From contig OX442315.1 in NCBI GenBank assembly GCA_949358305.1, positions 35,740,427 to 35,800,426 of the forward strand: 60,000 bases of DNA, in the 5' to 3' direction. The notes below the pieces were generated by a model. The model was not told the DNA's origin, ran no database searches, and saw only the letters and a list, made by a program, of their open reading frames with translations. Below, piece after piece: positions 45,561-56,090 of this stretch (position 1 is its first letter; every line of letters starts with the position of its first letter). The DNA is from Strigamia acuminata (Eukaryota; Arthropoda; Chilopoda; Geophilomorpha; Linotaeniidae). The position numbers were made by a program, and so were the translations under genes.

Positions 45561-45736
45561 CAGTCGAAACTCTTTATAACGAATCGCAAGGAACCGAAAA
45601 ATCGATTCGTTATAACGAGAATTCGTTATATCGAAATTTTTTAACATGGTGTTCTATGGCCAGCCAACCAAACCAGCCATTTTTAGGTATTCGTTAAATT
45701 CGTTATATCGCGATTCGTTATAAAGAGTTTTGACTG
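45561..45736. mobile_element. 176-bp pogo/Tigger-like MITE
   Basis: The element starts CAGTCGAAACTCTTTATAACG and ends with the mirror CGTTATAAAGAGTTTTGACTG, flanked by TA on both sides (45559-45560 and 45737-45738). Homologous flanks in other units have a single uninterrupted TA, so this is a clean insertion. Ends beginning CAGT and a TA duplication are typical of pogo-type Tc1/mariner elements. It is non-coding. Confidence 0.85.
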
Positions 45737-45923
45737 TATAACCGATTACTTCAGTTTATCGAACAATTTGTGGCTCACCTATAAAAAGAAATAAAAATAT
45801 GAATCCCAAAAAAAAAAAAATGGCCAATGAATAATAAACATAAATTTATACAATGATCCACACAATGAAGAAAATCAAATAGTTCCTCTTTGCAAGTTTT
45901 CGTGGTACTAGATTTTCCACTAA

Positions 45924-46050
45924 GGGGTCGTCCATAGATTACATAACGCCTTACGGGTGGGAGGGGGTTGCAAATTCTGTTACGAATTGTTACGACAGGG
46001 GAGGGGGGGGGTTTGCAATAATGTTGGGTGACATTATTGAAATATTGAAC
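45924..46050. mobile_element. MITE remnant in the copy C spacer
   Basis: It begins GGGGTCGTCCATAGATTACA, a slightly decayed form of the shared terminal motif, and ends with the CAATAATG hairpin. The right terminal repeat is missing, as in the other spacers. Confidence 0.6.
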
Positions 46051-46371
46051 ATTGAACAAACATGAGTTTGCCTTGGGAAGATGAAGTTTAAAAGTAAAAA
46101 ATACCTCTATTCATTTTAAATATATTAACAAAAATGTAAAAGTGTGAAAATTAAATAACTTTTTCGTTTGAACTCCTTCACCGCTAAAATAAATACCGCC
46201 ATCTATGGGTAAAATTTAGCTGCTTATTTTAATGACGTCATAACTATCAACACGCTTATTACTATCGATTAGTGAATATTAGTTTGTTTTGGGTGCACGC
46301 AATCGTGTTTATCGTTTCTTCACTATTAAATCATGAATTTGAGGCCCATGGGATTGCAGCAATAACAACAG

Positions 46372-46640
46372 TGATTCTAGCAAGTTAACCTGGTGAATGC
46401 TCAGAAATCTTCAGTCAGGATGCCGAGCAAGCGATGGAATAGCATTAATGGGCAGTGTCCCGCAGTAGTTTGCAAGTCATTTCAAAATCTGACGAGAAGA
46501 AATCGACAAACAATCATATCTGTCATTTTCTAAAAAGGGTAACAATTTTAACGATCTAGGTGTGTTTTCACCAAAAAACTGAAGGCACACGTCCACGTTA
46601 ACCTGGCTGTTGAATTCCTTAAACAAGATCTAAAAAAAAA
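46372..46640 (+). pseudogene. Spacer relic of the Sel1/MYND gene upstream of copy D
   Basis: The same fragment as at 40669 with the TAG in place of TGG, but without the 170-base insertion and with a short internal deletion after TCTGACGAG. Confidence 0.75.
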
Positions 46641-47160
46641 GGAAAAAAAGACATTTCAAGATTTGAATTATTGTACTGAACAAGCGCGGAGCTATGCAGA
46701 AAAGCCATTAAATAAATGTTTCTTTATGGTGACGCTAGATGGCAATAGGTATTGATAGGGATTTAATGATGAGCTAGCTTATTGGCTGGACAAAATTCAA
46801 CCTTGAACTTCCTTGTGCTGGTCATGTTTCTATTAGTTTCGATTTAGTCGTTGCTTCCTTTTAACACGTTTAAGCTTGACATTTTCGCATAGAACTACTT
46901 TAAGGTAAAATATATGATAAGCAAAGCACTTGTGTTTGTATTTAAGGATCAACGTTTACACTTCAAAAGGAAATCTTGTTTCTTTTTTAGGTGTAGCAAA
47001 CCAAAGTACCACATACCGTAAGCAGCTTTTGAATAAGTTAATCTCAATTAGGATTACGATTACGGTAACCGACAAATATAGAATATTTATTTCATTTTTA
47101 AGTGGATAAACACGGCGTAATTTACCGGATTTCTGCTATTTCTTACGTCCGACGTGAACG

Positions 47161-47423
47161 TATTATTTTCATGAGTCATGAATCATGACGCGCTGTGATT
47201 GGCTGAGATCTATTCATGTCGGTTCGTTTTATCAACGCAAGTTTTCTCAAATTCAATGTTTTCGAGGTTTTAGCTTCTTACAAAGGGGGGACGTAGCCCC
47301 TCCCCCCTGACCCCCCCCCCAGACCTAACCTTATGGACCTTAGCAATGTTGACAAAATGAGGATTTTCGTCAATGTATTTCAATGCATCTCTCAACCCAT
47401 CACAGCGCGTCATGAAAATAATA
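47161..47423. mobile_element. Foldback insertion in the copy D leader
   Basis: The ends pair as inverted repeats: TATTATTTTCATGA...CGCGCTGTGAT on the left and ATCACAGCGCG TCATGAAAATAATA on the right. The left arm has about 14 extra bases. The direct repeat GACGTGAACGT flanks it at 47151-47161 and 47434-47444. The interior has a G-run followed by a C-run. Other units lack it. Confidence 0.65.
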
Positions 47424-47497
47424 TGTTCAAGTCGACGTGAACGTAGCCACTTCGATTCTTATACGCCCGATCAAGAAGAATCCGGTCGAAATAATTA

Positions 47498-47705
47498 GGA
47501 GCCGTCCATAAGTTACGTAACGCAAAATTTGGGATTTTTAGACCCCCCCCCCTCTTTAACATGGTTGTAACAAATTCCCGACCCCCACCTCCTAATTACA
47601 TAACAAGACTGAAACACCCCCCCCCCCCCCAAATTTTCCAAAAATCATATAAAAATGATAATATTTTGATTATTAAAAATTACATTTTTTTTTTTACATG
47701 GAACG
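47498..47705. mobile_element. Harbinger-like MITE upstream of copy D (3' truncated)
   Basis: The left end GGAGCCGTCCATAAGTTACG and the C-rich interior match the C-unit MITE at the same position. The right terminal repeat is deleted, and the sequence passes directly into the leader near ACATGGAACGTACC. Confidence 0.65.
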
Positions 47706-48521
47706 TACCAATTAATTTTAATTGATCAGAAGTGATTAAATGCAAAAAATAAATTTGTGAATTTAACAAGAAAATGCTTCTTCTCTTGCAGATGGCTTCC
47801 AACAAAGGAACTTACGTTAAATTGAACTGTTTCCTTCTACCTGAAGCAAATCACGTCATTCGACAATTTCTTTTGAAACGATGGAAAATATGTTCGAATG
47901 GAGTCTGGAAAAACATCCCGGATCAAGGAAAAGCGTTCGTAAGGGGAGCCGGGAGAAGAGCGTAGACAACGAGCAGTCGCAGGCAGAAGAGATTGCTCGA
48001 ATGCGGCAACACTTCTCTCTGGGATTTGGCACTTTGCAATCACGTCCTCCAGAAGACGGATTTCGGTGCCGGAAATGGATTGAGCAAACGTCAAAAATCA
48101 CTTTTAACCAACTTGTCGATATTGCAGAATGACATTCACCGCAATAACAAAATAGTCATGTCGAACGCCGAGTACAAGAAAAAGACCCTAAAAGTTGAAG
48201 ACATTTTAAATGAATTTCGACCATCTGTGGAAGACCTAGTCACCAGACTGACTTTTCACGACCCGGAGAATGAATTGACCGCATACCGCCTGAAAGACGT
48301 GGCAAATTCATTATTCGAAGAAAAGAAGTTCGTAGAGGCGATCCGATGCTACAGTCAAGCGATCGAACTGACCGAAATCTCGAATCAACTGCTGGGAGAA
48401 TTATATTCCAACCGATCGGCTGTTTACCTCATGATTGCCGATGTCATAAGCATAAAGTCATCCTTAGAAGACGCGAAAAGAGCCGTTCAACTGCTGCCTG
48501 CATGGTTTCGCGGTTATTACC

Positions 48522-48672
48522 TGTCGTGATCTTATGTATTGCCACTAGAGGGCACTACTTGTTTGTGTATACACCTGACCAGGTGAGGTCACGTGGTGAC
48601 CTTGCACTATGAATAAAGTCACTTCATGTTATTGCATCAACCTGGCTGGACTCACTCTCTGTCGACTCTACA
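48522..48672 (+). repeat. 5' LTR
   Basis: It is 151 bp from TGTCGTGATC to GTCGACTCTACA, with TG...CA ends. AATAAAG at about 48612 is the likely poly(A) signal. No difference from the 3' LTR was seen on reading both through. Confidence 0.95.
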
Positions 48673-48675
48673 AAT

Positions 48676-48688
48676 TGGCGACGAGGAT
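48676..48688 (+). other. Primer-binding site
   Basis: TGGCGACGAGGAT, three bases after the 5' LTR, complements the 3' end of animal tRNA-Ser(GCT) including its CCA. It would prime minus-strand DNA synthesis. Confidence 0.75.
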
Positions 48689-48826
48689 ATTTAGTGAAAA
48701 GAATCCACGAATATCAGTGAAAATAAGGGCCATCCAAAGGAAATTGGACTTGATTTGGAACTGTGAGTGAGGAAATATTCATCAAGTGTTGTTATATTGT
48801 GAGAATTTTGCAAACGAACATTTTTA

Positions 48827-49714
48827 ATGGCGGTGGCGAATTTAAATTTGCCCACATTGGCAAAATTCGAAATTGGTGAAGGTAACATGGATCAAAGGTG
48901 GAAGTCCTGGACAAACGCATTTACGTACTATCTCTCGGCGGCGAATATTACAGAAGATAAACAGAAACTTGCTTTATTGTTACATTTGGCAGGTATAGAC
49001 GTGCAAGCGATTTTCGAGACATTTCCAGAGGATAAAAAGAAGAATTACGTGGAGGCGTCTGCAGCGCTTGCTGCGTACTTCAATCCGAGGAAAAATTTAA
49101 GATTTGAGCGGCACGTTTTCAGACAATTTTTGCAGGAAGCGGGAGAAGTAATGGACACCTATGTTACGCGTTTGAGGACCGCCGTGAAAAATTGTGAGTT
49201 TGATACTTTAGAAGATGATATGATTATTGATCAGGTGCTCGAAAAGGGCAAGGATAAAAGCCTACGTCGACGACTGTTACGTGAGGATAAGTTAACTCTA
49301 GAGTCGTTGTTAAAACTCGCACGAGCGTCAGAAGCTAGCGAGCGACAGGCGACGACAATGGAAAAAGATAATAATGGAAAAACGCCTAAAGAAGACGTAA
49401 TAAGCCAAATATCTCGGGGAAAATCAAATTTTCGTGGACGGAATGGCGGAAAGTCGAGACGGAATTTTCGGCAGGATAAAACGACGCAGAATCGAGAAGA
49501 AGAGAGGAGAAGCAACAAAACAGGCGGAGTTTTGGAGTGTTTTCGATGCGGTCGTGAGGGACATTTTGCGAACGAGTGTACGGTAGCCCGGGATAAGGAA
49601 TGCTCATTTTGTCATAAAAAGGGACATTTTGAAAAGGTATGTCGTTTAAAACATAATAAGGGGCGTGGACGTGCTACGGCGGATCGTGTCCAGTACGTCG
49701 GCGTTCGGAATTGA
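48827..49714 (+). CDS. gag: Gag of the Gypsy element
   Basis: The 295-residue protein would form the particle and bind the element RNA. The first 200 residues are a capsid-like region (RHVFRQFLQEAGEVMDTYVTRL). A basic stretch rich in R, K and N follows. Two CCHC zinc knuckles, CFRCGREGHFANEC and CSFCHKKGHFEKVC, lie close to the C-terminus. The ATG at 48827 is the first good start after the leader. Its stop lies 65 bases inside the pol frame. Confidence 0.93.
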   Translation: MAVANLNLPTLAKFEIGEGNMDQRWKSWTNAFTYYLSAANITEDKQKLALLLHLAGIDVQAIFETFPEDKKKNYVEASAALAAYFNPRKNLRFERHVFRQFLQEAGEVMDTYVTRLRTAVKNCEFDTLEDDMIIDQVLEKGKDKSLRRRLLREDKLTLESLLKLARASEASERQATTMEKDNNGKTPKEDVISQISRGKSNFRGRNGGKSRRNFRQDKTTQNREEERRSNKTGGVLECFRCGREGHFANECTVARDKECSFCHKKGHFEKVCRLKHNKGRGRATADRVQYVGVRN

Positions 49715-52700
49715 TTCCGCGACAAAGAAACATTGCGTTTCGGTACGAATTGCAACGAAAAAGGTTGAAGTTTTAATCGATTCGGGCGCAAATGTGAACC
49801 TAATTGATAAAAAGACGTGGGATTTATTAAAACAACAAGGGATTAAGTTAAAGCCACCAACCACGAGATTATTCCCGTATGGTTGCGAGACGCCATTGAA
49901 GACGAGTGGACAGTTTTCAGCCGAAATTGAGGCGAAAGGAAAGAAAATGATTGCGAATTTTATAGTGGTTCCATCCGGGAATGTCTCCTTGTTGGGAAAG
50001 ATAACTTCAGAACAGCTTGGCTTCGTTAGATTTAGCGAGGAGTCGGTCGGCGCAGTCGAGGATAGGAAGACAGATGCGACTTTCGACGCGATTATGGCGG
50101 ATTTGACGGAGGAGATTAGACGGATAGTCGAACCACATGGGAAATTATTCGAAGGTATCGGAAAATTAAAAAATTTTGAACTTGATTTGCATGTTGACCC
50201 ATTAGTGAGACCCGTGGCGCAATCCGTGAGGAGAGTGCCGTTTCATGTAAGGAAAAAAGTTGACACGGAGTTGGATGTCTTACTGGATCAAGATATTATC
50301 GAACCAGTAACCGGCCCCATCGATTGGGTTTCGCCGTTGGTGCCGGTGGGCAAACCTGACGGCTCAGTACGCATATGTTTGGATATGCGCGCCGTGAATA
50401 AAGCGGTGCGACGATGCCGTCACCCTCTTCCAACGATGGAAGAGATACTCGAAGAAATCGACGGTGCAGCTTTAATTAGTAAATTGGATTGCAGATGGGG
50501 GTACCTGCAAATACCGTTGAGCGAGGACTCCCGTCGTTATACGGTATTCGTCACGCATCGCGGTTTATACCGTTACAAACGATTGTTTTTCGGGGTGGCT
50601 TCGGCCCCCGAAGACTATCAACGAATTATTCAAACAGTCTTAGAAGGGTGTCCAGGTGCAAAGAATAGTTTGGATGATATTATCATCTATGGAAAGACAC
50701 CAAAAGAACATAATGACAGATTAAAGAAGGTGTTACAGGTTCTCGAAGACAACGGGTTAACTTTGAATCTAAACAAATGCAGATTTGGTCTTACAAAATT
50801 AAACTTTCTGGGACACATAATTTCAAGTGACGGTATTGCGGTTGCCGACCAGAAGGTCGTAGCAGTAAAGAGTGCAGTTCCACCGAAAAACGAAACGGAG
50901 GTGCGTAGTTTTTTGGAAGTTGTTAATTATTGTGCTAGATTTATTCCAGACTTTGCCTCGTTGGCCGAACCCTTACGACAAGTAGCGAGGAAAGATGTCG
51001 TCTTCACATGGGGAAAACAACAGGACATCGCGTTCAAGGCGTTGAAGGATGCATTGTGCGCGGCGAGCACTTTGGCGTTTTTCAAAAAGGACGCCGAAAC
51101 ACGGTTAACAGTCGATGCTTCGCCGGTCGGCCTCGGTGCGGTCTTAACTCAACGCCAGAGCGATGGATTGATGCGACCAGTGGCGTATGCAAGCCGGACG
51201 TTATCGTCGGTCGAACGTCGCTATTCGCAAACTGAAAAGGAGGCTTTGGCGGTCGTATGGGGATGCGAAAAATTTCGCATCTACCTGATAGGTTTAAAAT
51301 TTGAATTGATAACCGACCACAAGGCCCTAGAGGTCATCTATTCAGCGCGTTCAAAGCCTTCAGCTCGAATAGAACGATGGGTTCTGAGGCTACAACCTTA
51401 TGAGTTCGCGATTAGGCATAAACCCGGAACCTCGAACATTGCAGACGCGCTCTCCAGATTGCTACCGGAAGACGAAGGGAAAGCAGTAGTCGGAGAGAGT
51501 GAGAAACATGTTCATTTCGTTTTAAATAGTGCAATCCCGAAGGCGATGACAGTTGATAAAGTCGAAAAAGAATCAAGAGTGGATGACGAGATCGAAGAAA
51601 TAAAGAAGTCATTACAACAGACAAAGGATTTCCCAAAAGTAATAACTCGATTTAATGCAATAAAAAATGAATTGTCGGTAGTGAAGGGGATCTTGATGCG
51701 AGGAACGAGGATCGTACTTCCGAAGAATTTGCGCGCGAAAGTCATCCAGTTGGCACATATCGGTCATCAGGGGATCGTAAAAACGAAGCAACGTTTAAGA
51801 GAAAAAGTATGGTGGCCCGGAATAGACGGAGACGTTGAGCGTGCGATTCATTTGTGTAAGGCTTGTCAATACGGTGGACAGACGGAAAGAACGGAACCGA
51901 TTCGTAGCACCCCTTTACCGAAGGCAGCGTGGAAAGAACTCGGAATTGACATTTGCGGGCCGTTCATGGACGGAAATTCCATCATAGTAGCGGTGGATTA
52001 CTTTTCACGGTGGCCGGAAGTTAAAATATTGAAATCCACTAAGGCGGAGGAAATAGTTGAATGGTTGAGGTCAATTTTCGATTCGTGGGGAATTCCGGAC
52101 GTCGTGACTTCTGACAACGGACCACAATTCGTGTCCGACCATTTTGGACAGTTTATGTTGGAATGTGGAGTTACACATCGACGAGTGACCCCATACTGGC
52201 CTCAGGCCAATGGGACCGTTGAGAGACTGAATAAGTCGTTTGTGAAGTCATTTAGGGCTGCTTTGGTGGAGGGAAAGGACTGGAAAATAGCTCTTGGCGA
52301 ATTTTTACGGTCGTATAGAAGTACGCCACACCAAACAACTGGGTCTTCACCACACGAATTGATGACAGGACGAATAATGAAGAATAAGTTGCCACAACTT
52401 CTGAAGAATCCAACTAGTAAATTAATAAGGGAAGTTAGAGCAAGAGATGCGGCAGAGAAAGAAAAATCGAAAGTGTACGCAGACCAAACGAGACGTGCAG
52501 AACAAAGTCAGATTCGAGTCGGAGATAAAGTGCTGCTCTCGAAAATTAGAAAACACAAATTAGATTCTGCATTTCACGATGATTTAATGACTGTTAAAGA
52601 TAAAAAGAAAAACTGTGTTATTTTAGAAACTCCAGATGGCAAAGTGATAAAACGAAACATCACTCATGTTAAGCGGTTTATTCAGCACGAGGAGGACTAC

Positions 52701-52907
52701 TTGGACAACACACACCACACTGAGATGACATCATCCCCCGAGGCGTTGATGATCCCAGACGGACTAGACGAAACCGAGCCGAGACAGATTGTGGTGCAAA
52801 ACCCAATTCCCGAGCCGACACCTGTAATCGTACAGCCAGCTGAGCCAGAGATTCCATTGAGGCGTTCCGCAAGAGACAGACACCCACCGGAGTTTTATGA
52901 CAGATGA
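49650..52907 (+). CDS. pol: Pol of the Gypsy element (protease, RT, RNase H, integrase)
   Basis: The frame is open from 49650, has no ATG near its start, overlaps the end of gag by 65 bases and lies in the +1 frame relative to gag, so frameshifting is the likely route of expression. The protease motif is LIDSGANVNL. The reverse transcriptase shows SKLDCRWGYLQIPL and a catalytic box SLDDIIIYG, in which the usual aromatic residue before xDD is serine. RNase H has TVDASPVGLGAVL and YSQTEKEALAVVW. Integrase has an HHCC-type finger (ending CKAC) and a D, D-35-E triad (LGIDICGPF, TSDNGPQF, NGTVERLNKSF). The frame is about 1085 codons with no internal stop. It ends 176 bases before the 3' LTR. Confidence 0.94.
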   Translation, partial: NIIRGVDVLRRIVSSTSAFGIDSATKKHCVSVRIATKKVEVLIDSGANVNLIDKKTWDLLKQQGIKLKPPTTRLFPYGCETPLKTSGQFSAEIEAKGKKMIANFIVVPSGNVSLLGKITSEQLGFVRFSEESVGAVEDRKTDATFDAIMADLTEEIRRIVEPHGKLFEGIGKLKNFELDLHVDPLVRPVAQSVRRVPFHVRKKVDTELDVLLDQDIIEPVTGPIDWVSPLVPVGKPDGSVRICLDMRAVNKAVRRCRHPLPTMEEILEEIDGAALISKLDCRWGYLQIPLSEDSRRYTVFVTHRGLYRYKRLFFGVASAPEDYQRIIQTVLEGCPGAKNSLDDIIIYGKTPKEHNDRLKKVLQVLEDNGLTLNLNKCRFGLTKLNFLGHIISSDGIAVADQKVVAVKSAVPPKNETEVRSFLEVVNYCARFIPDFASLAEPLRQVARKDVVFTWGKQQDIAFKALKDALCAASTLAFFKKDAETRLTVDASPVGLGAVLTQRQSDGLMRPVAYASRTLSSVERRYSQTEKEALAVVWGCEKFRIYLIGLKFELITDHKALEVIYSARSKPSARIERWVLRLQPYEFAIRHKPGTSNIADALSRLLPEDEGKAVVGESEKHVHFVLNSAIPKAMTVDKVEKESRVDDEIEEIKKSLQQTKDFPKVITRFNAIKNELSVVKGILMRGTRIVLPKNLRAKVIQLAHIGHQGIVKTKQRLREKVWWPGIDGDVERAIHLCKACQYGGQTERTEPIRSTPLPKAAWKELGIDICGPFMDGNSIIVAVDYFSRWPEVKILKSTKAEEIVEWLRSIFDSWGIPDVVTSDNGPQFVSDHFGQFMLECGVTHRRVTPYWPQANGTVERLNKSFVKSFRAALVEGKDWKIALGEFLRSYRSTPHQTTGSSPHELMTGRIMKNKLPQLLKNPTSKLIREVRARDAAEKEKSKVYADQTRRAEQSQIRVGDKVLLSKIRKHKLDSAFHDDLMTVKDKKKNCVILETPDGKVIKRNITHVKRFIQHEEDYLDNTHHTEMTSSPEALMIPDGLDETEPRQIVVQNPIPEPTPVIVQPAEPEIPLRRSARDRHPPEFYDR

Positions 52908-53069
52908 AAGCCAGCGTGCGATGTTGAAGTTGTATTGTTATTATTATAAGTTTAATAAGTACTAGTTTTGTTTATATTTCTTTAGTTCGGGCCTGAACAC
53001 AATTGTAAAAGATCATTTCATTAATTTATTATTTAACATTTTATTGTACATTTGTGAATTGATTTATTG

Positions 53070-53083
53070 AGGAAAAAAGATGT
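53070..53083 (+). other. Polypurine tract
   Basis: AGGAAAAAAGA, a near-pure purine run ending three bases before the 3' LTR, is the expected primer for plus-strand synthesis. Confidence 0.75.
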
Positions 53084-53234
53084 TGTCGTGATCTTATGTA
53101 TTGCCACTAGAGGGCACTACTTGTTTGTGTATACACCTGACCAGGTGAGGTCACGTGGTGACCTTGCACTATGAATAAAGTCACTTCATGTTATTGCATC
53201 AACCTGGCTGGACTCACTCTCTGTCGACTCTACA
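53084..53234 (+). repeat. 3' LTR
   Basis: The 151-bp copy of the 5' LTR, ending CTCTACA and followed directly by the TTACC target duplication and the continuation of copy D. Confidence 0.95.
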
Positions 53235-55728
53235 TTACCGTTTAGGCCGCGTTTACCGACTTAAAGGAAAATACGAAAAGGCTTTTAAATATTTCAGCAT
53301 CGCTTTGCAATTGGAACCGGATAAAATGGAAATTGTCTCGCTGCGTGATGACTGCGAGCGAAGGATCCCGAAACCGAAATCACCTCGCGAGATTTTGTTT
53401 CAAAACAACTCTGGAGACATGAAAGACCTCGTCGACTCAATAAACAAGAGATTTGGCATAGGTATAACTCCTAACGGACTAAAAGAAATATTAAACTTTG
53501 GAAACGACAGTTCTCCGGACTTTTTCCTAATGAAGGCGATGTACTTGATAGTGTATGAAGAACCTGAACCGGATTTCAAACTAATTTTGGAATTGCTTTG
53601 GAAAGCGGCAGATCAAAAAAGCACGCAGGCACTCTACCATATTGCAAACTTGTACAGATTAGGCGTTGGAGTTGAGATAGACTTAGAAAAAAGCATTAAA
53701 TTGCTTAAACAAGTTGCATCGAGTCCGAAATCATCTGATATTTGCAATAATAGTGTTATAGCCTTTGCAGAAAACGATTTGGGTTGTATGTATAGGAAGG
53801 GAATTGGTTTGCCCATCGATTTAGAAGAGTCGGTCAAGTTTTACCAAAGGGCTTCTGATAATGGATACGCTGTGGGCGCTTCAAACCTGGGTTTGTGTTA
53901 CCTGAATGGAACAGGCGTGGAAAGAAATGAGCTGAAGGGCGTGCAATATCTGAAGCAGGCAGCGAAGCAATTTGATTTCGATGCAATGTGGGCTCTGGCA
54001 AAATATTACTTAGTGAATGCGCAAGATGTTGAACAAGCGATGGAATGGCATCAGCGGGCTGTGTCACGCGGCAGTTTGGAAGCCATTTCAAAATCGGACG
54101 AATTTGAGGCCGAAGTTAGGAAATTGAAAGAGAAGTTTGCGAAAATTGATAAAGAAATAAAAAGTTGGGAAGAAACTAGCGGATTAGCTACGGCCGATCT
54201 GTCGATGAAGGAGCGGAGAGAGAGATACAAGATGAACAGTCATGCCGGAAGTGGCAAATTGTATCAAACCATTTCGGAAATGGCTGAGACACATGAGAAA
54301 GAATACATGCCATTTTCTAAAAAGAGATACCATTTTGATGTTAAAGTTTTGGAGGAGTTTTCAAAAAAGGGATCGGTGACCGCCAAAGAACTAATTAAAG
54401 GGCTCGTTCACTTTGACCTGGCTGTTAAATTTTTTCATCGGGGTCATTTTGATGAGTGTATTCACCATCTTGCAGAAAGTATTTGCATTTCGAAGTTTTC
54501 TGTTGATTGCGATTTTTGCCGCCAAGTGATGACTGTGACCGAAATGATGGGCTTGGAAATTATAACGACACCGTGTACCTTCGATCGGGATTTGCGGGTG
54601 TGTTTAGTAAAGAATAATCTAAATTGTTTTACAGAAACCAGAAAAATTCTCGAGGAATGCATTCAGATTTATCCCGACTTTGTTTGGTTTCGGCGATCAT
54701 TGGCCACTGCATACTTTCAATTTGACGAAATACCAAAAGGATTGAAAGTGCTGAATGCTGCTTTGGAAAAGTTTCCGAATGATTTTAATCTGTGGTTTTT
54801 AAAGGCTGTTTTTCTGAATGAATCTGGAGATCCTAATCAAAAAGTAATGAAGCGTGCTTGCGAGAAGTATTTGGCTTTGGCGCCATCCGATGACAGAAAT
54901 AGGCCTAATATTTATTACATTATGGGGTTACGGGGCAGTTGTAGTAGAAATGAGGCTGAAAAGTATTACAAGATGGGTTTGGAAGCCGAGAAATTATTGT
55001 TACCATATTTCTTGCCAGTTGAATGTGCGGAAAAATCCTTTTTGGAGTCTTTTATTGGTTTCTGTGCGCCCATGCAGCAAATTGATGTTGCGCCGGTCGT
55101 TGTTGCCGAATTAACTGAAACGAAATTGACCGATCCCGATAGAGTTGCGGTAATAATTGCGCACAGGACAACGGTCAAAGAAACATTTATTCTTTTTGGG
55201 GAGTGTAAGAAGTCCAGTATCAATAAGATTCGGTGTCCGAAGCAAACTGCACCATTGAATTTGGCAGATATGAAAGCGATCATGTTAAGAGAAATGTCTC
55301 AATTGGCGAACCGAGTTTACGAGCAGCGAGCGTTGAGCTGCGTGGTTATTGACGAACCCGTGCTTGGAGTGAATGGAATCCACGTGATTGTACAGGACGG
55401 AAATGGGGATGTGGAGCGAGTGACTGTTTGCAATATTAATCAAGATACCTGGGTTCATGATAAGCTGGGCTATGGATGCAAGATTACCATTCGAAACCCT
55501 TATTTCAAGATCGCAATGGATGGAAAGCCATCGATTCGTGTGGATGATGTTGAAAGTGTTGTTTTTGATGCCGGTCCAGACGTGAGTCGTTGTCGTTACT
55601 GTGGGAAGATCGGTTCTGTTTTGAAGTGCAGCAAATGTCACAGAGCGGCTTACTGCTGTAAGCAATGCCAGATCGATGATTGGAAGATTTTGAAGCACAA
55701 CTTAATTTGTTATTCTAACTTGTCTTAA

Positions 55729-56090
55729 GTACGTCATCACTTTTTGCAATTTTTAATATTGTATACTTGTTTAGGCGTTTGAATTATATTAAAGGGTATA
55801 AAAATATTCATCAACGAACACGTTTATTCCGTTCTAATCATTCAAACTACATTTAAAGACTCAACTAACTAATCTGTTTTTTACACATGTTATTTATAAT
55901 TATCAGTATAACCAATTACTTCAGTTTATCAAACAATTTGTGGCTCACTTATAAAAACAAATAAAATATGAATCACAATAAAAAAAATAGCCAATGAATA
56001 ATAAATATAAATTTACACAATGATCCACACAATGAAGAAAATCAAATAGTTCCTCTTCGCAAGTTTCCGTGGTGCTAGATTTTCCACTAA
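55729..56090. other. 3' flank of copy D
   Basis: Standard unit flank with ATTAAAGGGTATAAAAATATT near 55790. No gene and no pogo-like insert. Confidence 0.6.

Larger units (their letters stand above)
48522..53234 (+). mobile_element. Ty3/Gypsy LTR retrotransposon, 4713 bp, apparently complete
   Basis: It comprises two 151-bp LTRs, a tRNA-type primer site, gag, pol and a polypurine tract, flanked by the 5-base direct repeat TTACC (48517-48521 and 53235-53239). The two LTRs look identical base for base. The domain order is protease, reverse transcriptase, RNase H, integrase, which defines the Ty3/Gypsy type. The short LTRs, the serine-tRNA-like primer site and the two zinc knuckles fit the Mag lineage. 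There is no envelope frame. It is inserted in the sense orientation in copy D. Confidence 0.96.
47792..55728 (+). pseudogene. HEPN-like/TPR/Sel1/MYND gene, copy D (nonsense codon and retrotransposon insertion)
   Basis: The gene starts with the ATG at 47792 after CTCTTGCAG. At 47963-47965 a TAG replaces the TGG tryptophan codon found in copies A, C and E, ending translation after 57 residues. The frame is otherwise open to 48521, where the LTR element at 48522-53234 splits the first TPR block. The gene resumes after the duplicated TTACC and stays open to the stop at 55728 with all MYND zinc ligands. Outside the element the coding length is 1073 codons, so no other frameshift has occurred. Two independent lesions make it a pseudogene, although the 3' part could still be translated from internal ATGs. 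Confidence 0.9.

Noticed and set aside
52908-53083. Envelope-like frame after pol in the Gypsy element
   Set aside because: Only about 175 non-coding bases lie between pol and the 3' LTR, so it is a plain retrotransposon.
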